Below, in pieces: positions 61,933 through 64,000 of a stretch of DNA of 64,000 nt. The translations under genes and the position numbers were made by a program. The notes under the pieces are model-generated. The model made no database searches and was not told where the DNA came from. It was given only the letters and a program-made list of their open reading frames with translations. Source of the DNA: Antitrichia curtipendula (taxonomy: Eukaryota > Streptophyta > Bryopsida > Hypnales > Leucodontaceae); the NCBI GenBank assembly GCA_951230915.1, contig OX579641.1:18330254-18394253 (forward strand), given 5' to 3'. The first letter of the stretch is position 1. Every line of letters begins with the position of its first letter.

Positions 61933-62608
61933 GACCAAGGGTGTGGTCAGACTGCTAAGAAGAAGGTTCAGTACAAATTGAAGTTTAGAATCTCAGAGTA
62001 GAGGTCAAGAGCTTTCCAAAAACATAAAGTACAAAGAAAACCGAGTTGAATTGAGAGAGATATAAGCGGATGAAGTTTCAAACACTAATTAGTACTCAAA
62101 ACTTCATCCATGCATAACTTTTGCTAGGAAAGTCCGATTTGCAAGTTCCACATCAACTTAGAAAGCTAGTTTTAGCTTCTACAAGAAAAACATATTGAAA
62201 GTATAAAAATAGTAAACTGTCAAAAGTCAGACCGAGAGCTAAAGCATTTTGATAGGGAGATTAGAAAACAGACCAAGGGTGTGGTCAGACCGCTAAGAAG
62301 AAGGTTTAGTACAAATTGAAGTTTAGAATCTCAGAGCAGAGGTCAAGAGCTTTCCAAAAACATAAAGTACAAAGAAAACCGAGTTGAATTGAGAGAGATA
62401 TAAGCGGATGAAGTTTCAATCACTAATTAGTACTCAAAACTTCATCCATGCATAACTTTTGCTAGGAAAGTCCGATTTGCAAGTTTCACATCAACTTAGA
62501 AAGCTAGTTTTAGCCTCTACAAGAAAACATATTGAAAGTCTAAAAATAGTAAACTGTCAAAAGTCAATCCGAGAGCTAAGGCATTTTGATAGGGAGATTA
62601 AAAAAATA
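61933..62608 (+). repeat. 338-bp tandem duplication
   Basis: GACCAAGGGTGTGGTCAG begins at 61933 and again at 62271, with near-identical sequence following in both units. Each unit contains the inverted arms GGATGAAGTTT and AAAACTTCATCC around a ~19-nt loop, a strong hairpin. Confidence 0.85.
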
Positions 62609-63106
62609 GATTAGGAGGAAAGGGAGGAAAAGGAAAGAAAGGGAAGGGAGAGAATAGAAGTGACATCTCTACGCGCACACCTGCAAAACAAGCACCTCCA
62701 ATTCTCTCACCACCACAGAAACGACAAAACAAGAATGGAAAGAGATTAGGAAGAAGGAGTTGAAATAGGCGGAAGGAGAGAGACGATCAATAGTGGCCTA
62801 GACTAGAGTGGTAGGAAAATCTCAAAAGTCCCTCACGGCCATTAGAAGGAGGATTAGGATGACGCAATGACAAACGTAAGAAGGTAGTTAGCCTTTCAGT
62901 TATTAGCGTCATAGGCGTAAGACCATACTAAAAGTTTAGGTAGAATAGTGTTAGTGTAGAAAGAGAGAAAGGGAAAGAAAAATAGAGAGAAGGGAAGGAG
63001 AAGGAAGGAGGAAGGGAAACAAAAGGTTTTAAATCACACGGGATCCACAATGTTATAACATAAGCGGGTAAACTTGGAGAAAAATTTCCACGACTCAAGG
63101 ACCACC

Positions 63107-63169
63107 ATGGAGTATGGAAATGGGTGCGCGGATGCGGACGAGCGCATTTCCGACACCGGCAGTGACGAG
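63107..63169 (+). CDS. 21-codon first exon in repeat copy 2
   Basis: ATG in ACCACCATGGAG context, 21 codons in the same phase as 50290-50352, ending GAG|GTAAGT. The donor differs from copy 1 (GTGAGT) but both are consensus. The last 12 codons encode the same ADERISDTGSDE despite four base changes. Confidence 0.5.
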
Positions 63170-63264
63170 GTAAGTCCTTGAATCAAAACTTGGTGTTTTT
63201 CCTTATTAGCATTGATTTTTTTCCTTAATTAGCCTGTTCAAGTGAATAGTGACCCAAGATAAGT

Positions 63265-63612
63265 CAAGATAAAAATTTAGAGTTAAAAGTAGGAGTACAA
63301 ATTTAGAGTTAAATTTAGGCGTAAACATTTAGAGTTAAGTTTAGGAGTAAAAATCTAAGAGTTAAAAGTAGGAGTACAAATTTAGAGTTAAATTTAGGAG
63401 TAAACATTTAGAGTTAAATTTAGAAGTAAAAATCTAGAGTTCAATATTAGGAGTAAAAATTTGGAGTTAAATTTAGGAGTAAAAATCCAGAGTTAAATTT
63501 AGGAGTAAACATTTAGAGTTAAATTTAGGAGTAAAAATCTAGAGTTAAATATTAGGAGTAAAAATTTGGAGTTAAATTTAGGAGTAAAAATCTAGAGTTA
63601 TATTTAGAAGTT
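63265..63612 (+). repeat. TTAGAGTTAAATTTAGGAGT minisatellite in copy 2
   Basis: About 14 imperfect units combining TTAGAGTTAAA and TTAGGAGTAAA, in the intron position after the 21-codon exon. More regular than the copy-1 array. Confidence 0.8.
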
Positions 63613-64000
63613 GGAAATTAGAGGAAAAAATTAAGCTTAGGGTTAGCCATAGGATTGAAACTTCTGAAAGAAGTGTCAAACCTCCAAAAATAGTCTTCAA
63701 CACTCATGGAAGGAACGTAAAGGTTCCCCGCTCACGTAGTTAGGGACGTTAGAAATGACGCCAACTACCCAACCAATCCTATACATAGGATAGACAGTTA
63801 GGGAGTTAGGAATTACCAATCACCTTTACTCATCACAATCAGCTTGTTAGTTATCCATGCAATTCTAATAGTATTCGTTGCCATCCACGACACTCAGAAA
63901 ACATTAGCATAAAAAGATTCATTGCTTGGAAGGCACAGTGGACCGCGCTCAAAACACCCCCATATATTTAAAAGGTGGATAAAGGCATAGAACCTGGTCG

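Larger units (their letters stand above)
59823..64000 (+). repeat. Large LTR-like direct repeat, copy 2 (truncated by the window end)
   Basis: Same orientation as copy 1, offset 12,719 bp. The first 1.3 kb is about 97-98% identical by eye; similarity drops sharply after the TATA-like box at 61092; the last 400 bp is again about 90% or better. Copy 2 has a 338-bp tandem duplication not seen in copy 1 and lacks copy 1's GC-rich centre. The window ends at a point equivalent to 51155, so its right end is not visible. Confidence 0.75.

Overview
The window looks like an AT-rich, TE-dominated stretch of a land-plant nuclear genome. The lineage evidence is one B3-type plant transcription-factor domain, CACTA (En/Spm)-type transposase genes of both classes (TNP2-like and TNP1-like), and introns with ordinary GT..AG borders. 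An animal-style DD34E Tc1 element makes me lean weakly towards a non-seed plant (bryophyte, lycophyte or fern). I cannot name a species. I see no host housekeeping gene, tRNA, rRNA, organelle insert or CRISPR array.

Layout. 1-5.6 kb: minus-strand TNP1-like CACTA gene of about ten exons, nearly intact, with a 43-bp tandem repeat that covers one intron and carries its own splice signals. 5.6-11.9 kb: AT-rich sea with an old TTAA-flanked MITE and other degenerate repeats. 12.1-14 kb: 3' part of an unrecognised minus-strand multi-exon gene. 17.5-18 kb: two-exon single-B3-domain gene on the minus strand. 20.8-21.1 kb: acidic plus-strand reading frame. 22.9-24.8 kb: head-to-head inverted pair of TTAA-flanked elements forming a palindrome of about 1.9 kb. 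26.7-29.5 kb: more MITE-like elements. 30.4-41.5 kb: a CACTA TNP2-type transposase pseudogene on the plus strand, five main exons and three nonsense codons, flanked on both sides by copies of a small aromatic/acidic protein family that I do not recognise. 41.5-46.3 kb: richer-GC DNA with a sharp change of strand composition near 44.85 kb.

47.1-64 kb is dominated by a direct repeat at least 4.06 kb long (47104-51165 and 59823 to the window end), LTR-like with TGTGA..TCACA ends. Between the copies lie a TTAA MITE, a tRNA-related SINE-like unit, a roughly 178-bp tandem array and a dead Tc1 element with intact ends. No gag or pol is visible. The two copies are about 97-98% alike upstream of a TATA-like box and clearly more diverged just after it. 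Each carries a 21-codon ATG exon in strong start context followed by a consensus 5' splice site; the last 12 codons differ only at synonymous positions.

How the parts relate: TNP1-like and TNP2-like proteins are the two transposition proteins of CACTA elements, but here they are about 26 kb apart on opposite strands, so common membership of one element is only inference. The best candidates for something undescribed are the small protein family flanking TNP2, the conserved micro-exon in the large repeats, the intron-spanning tandem repeat, and the large TTAA-flanked palindrome.
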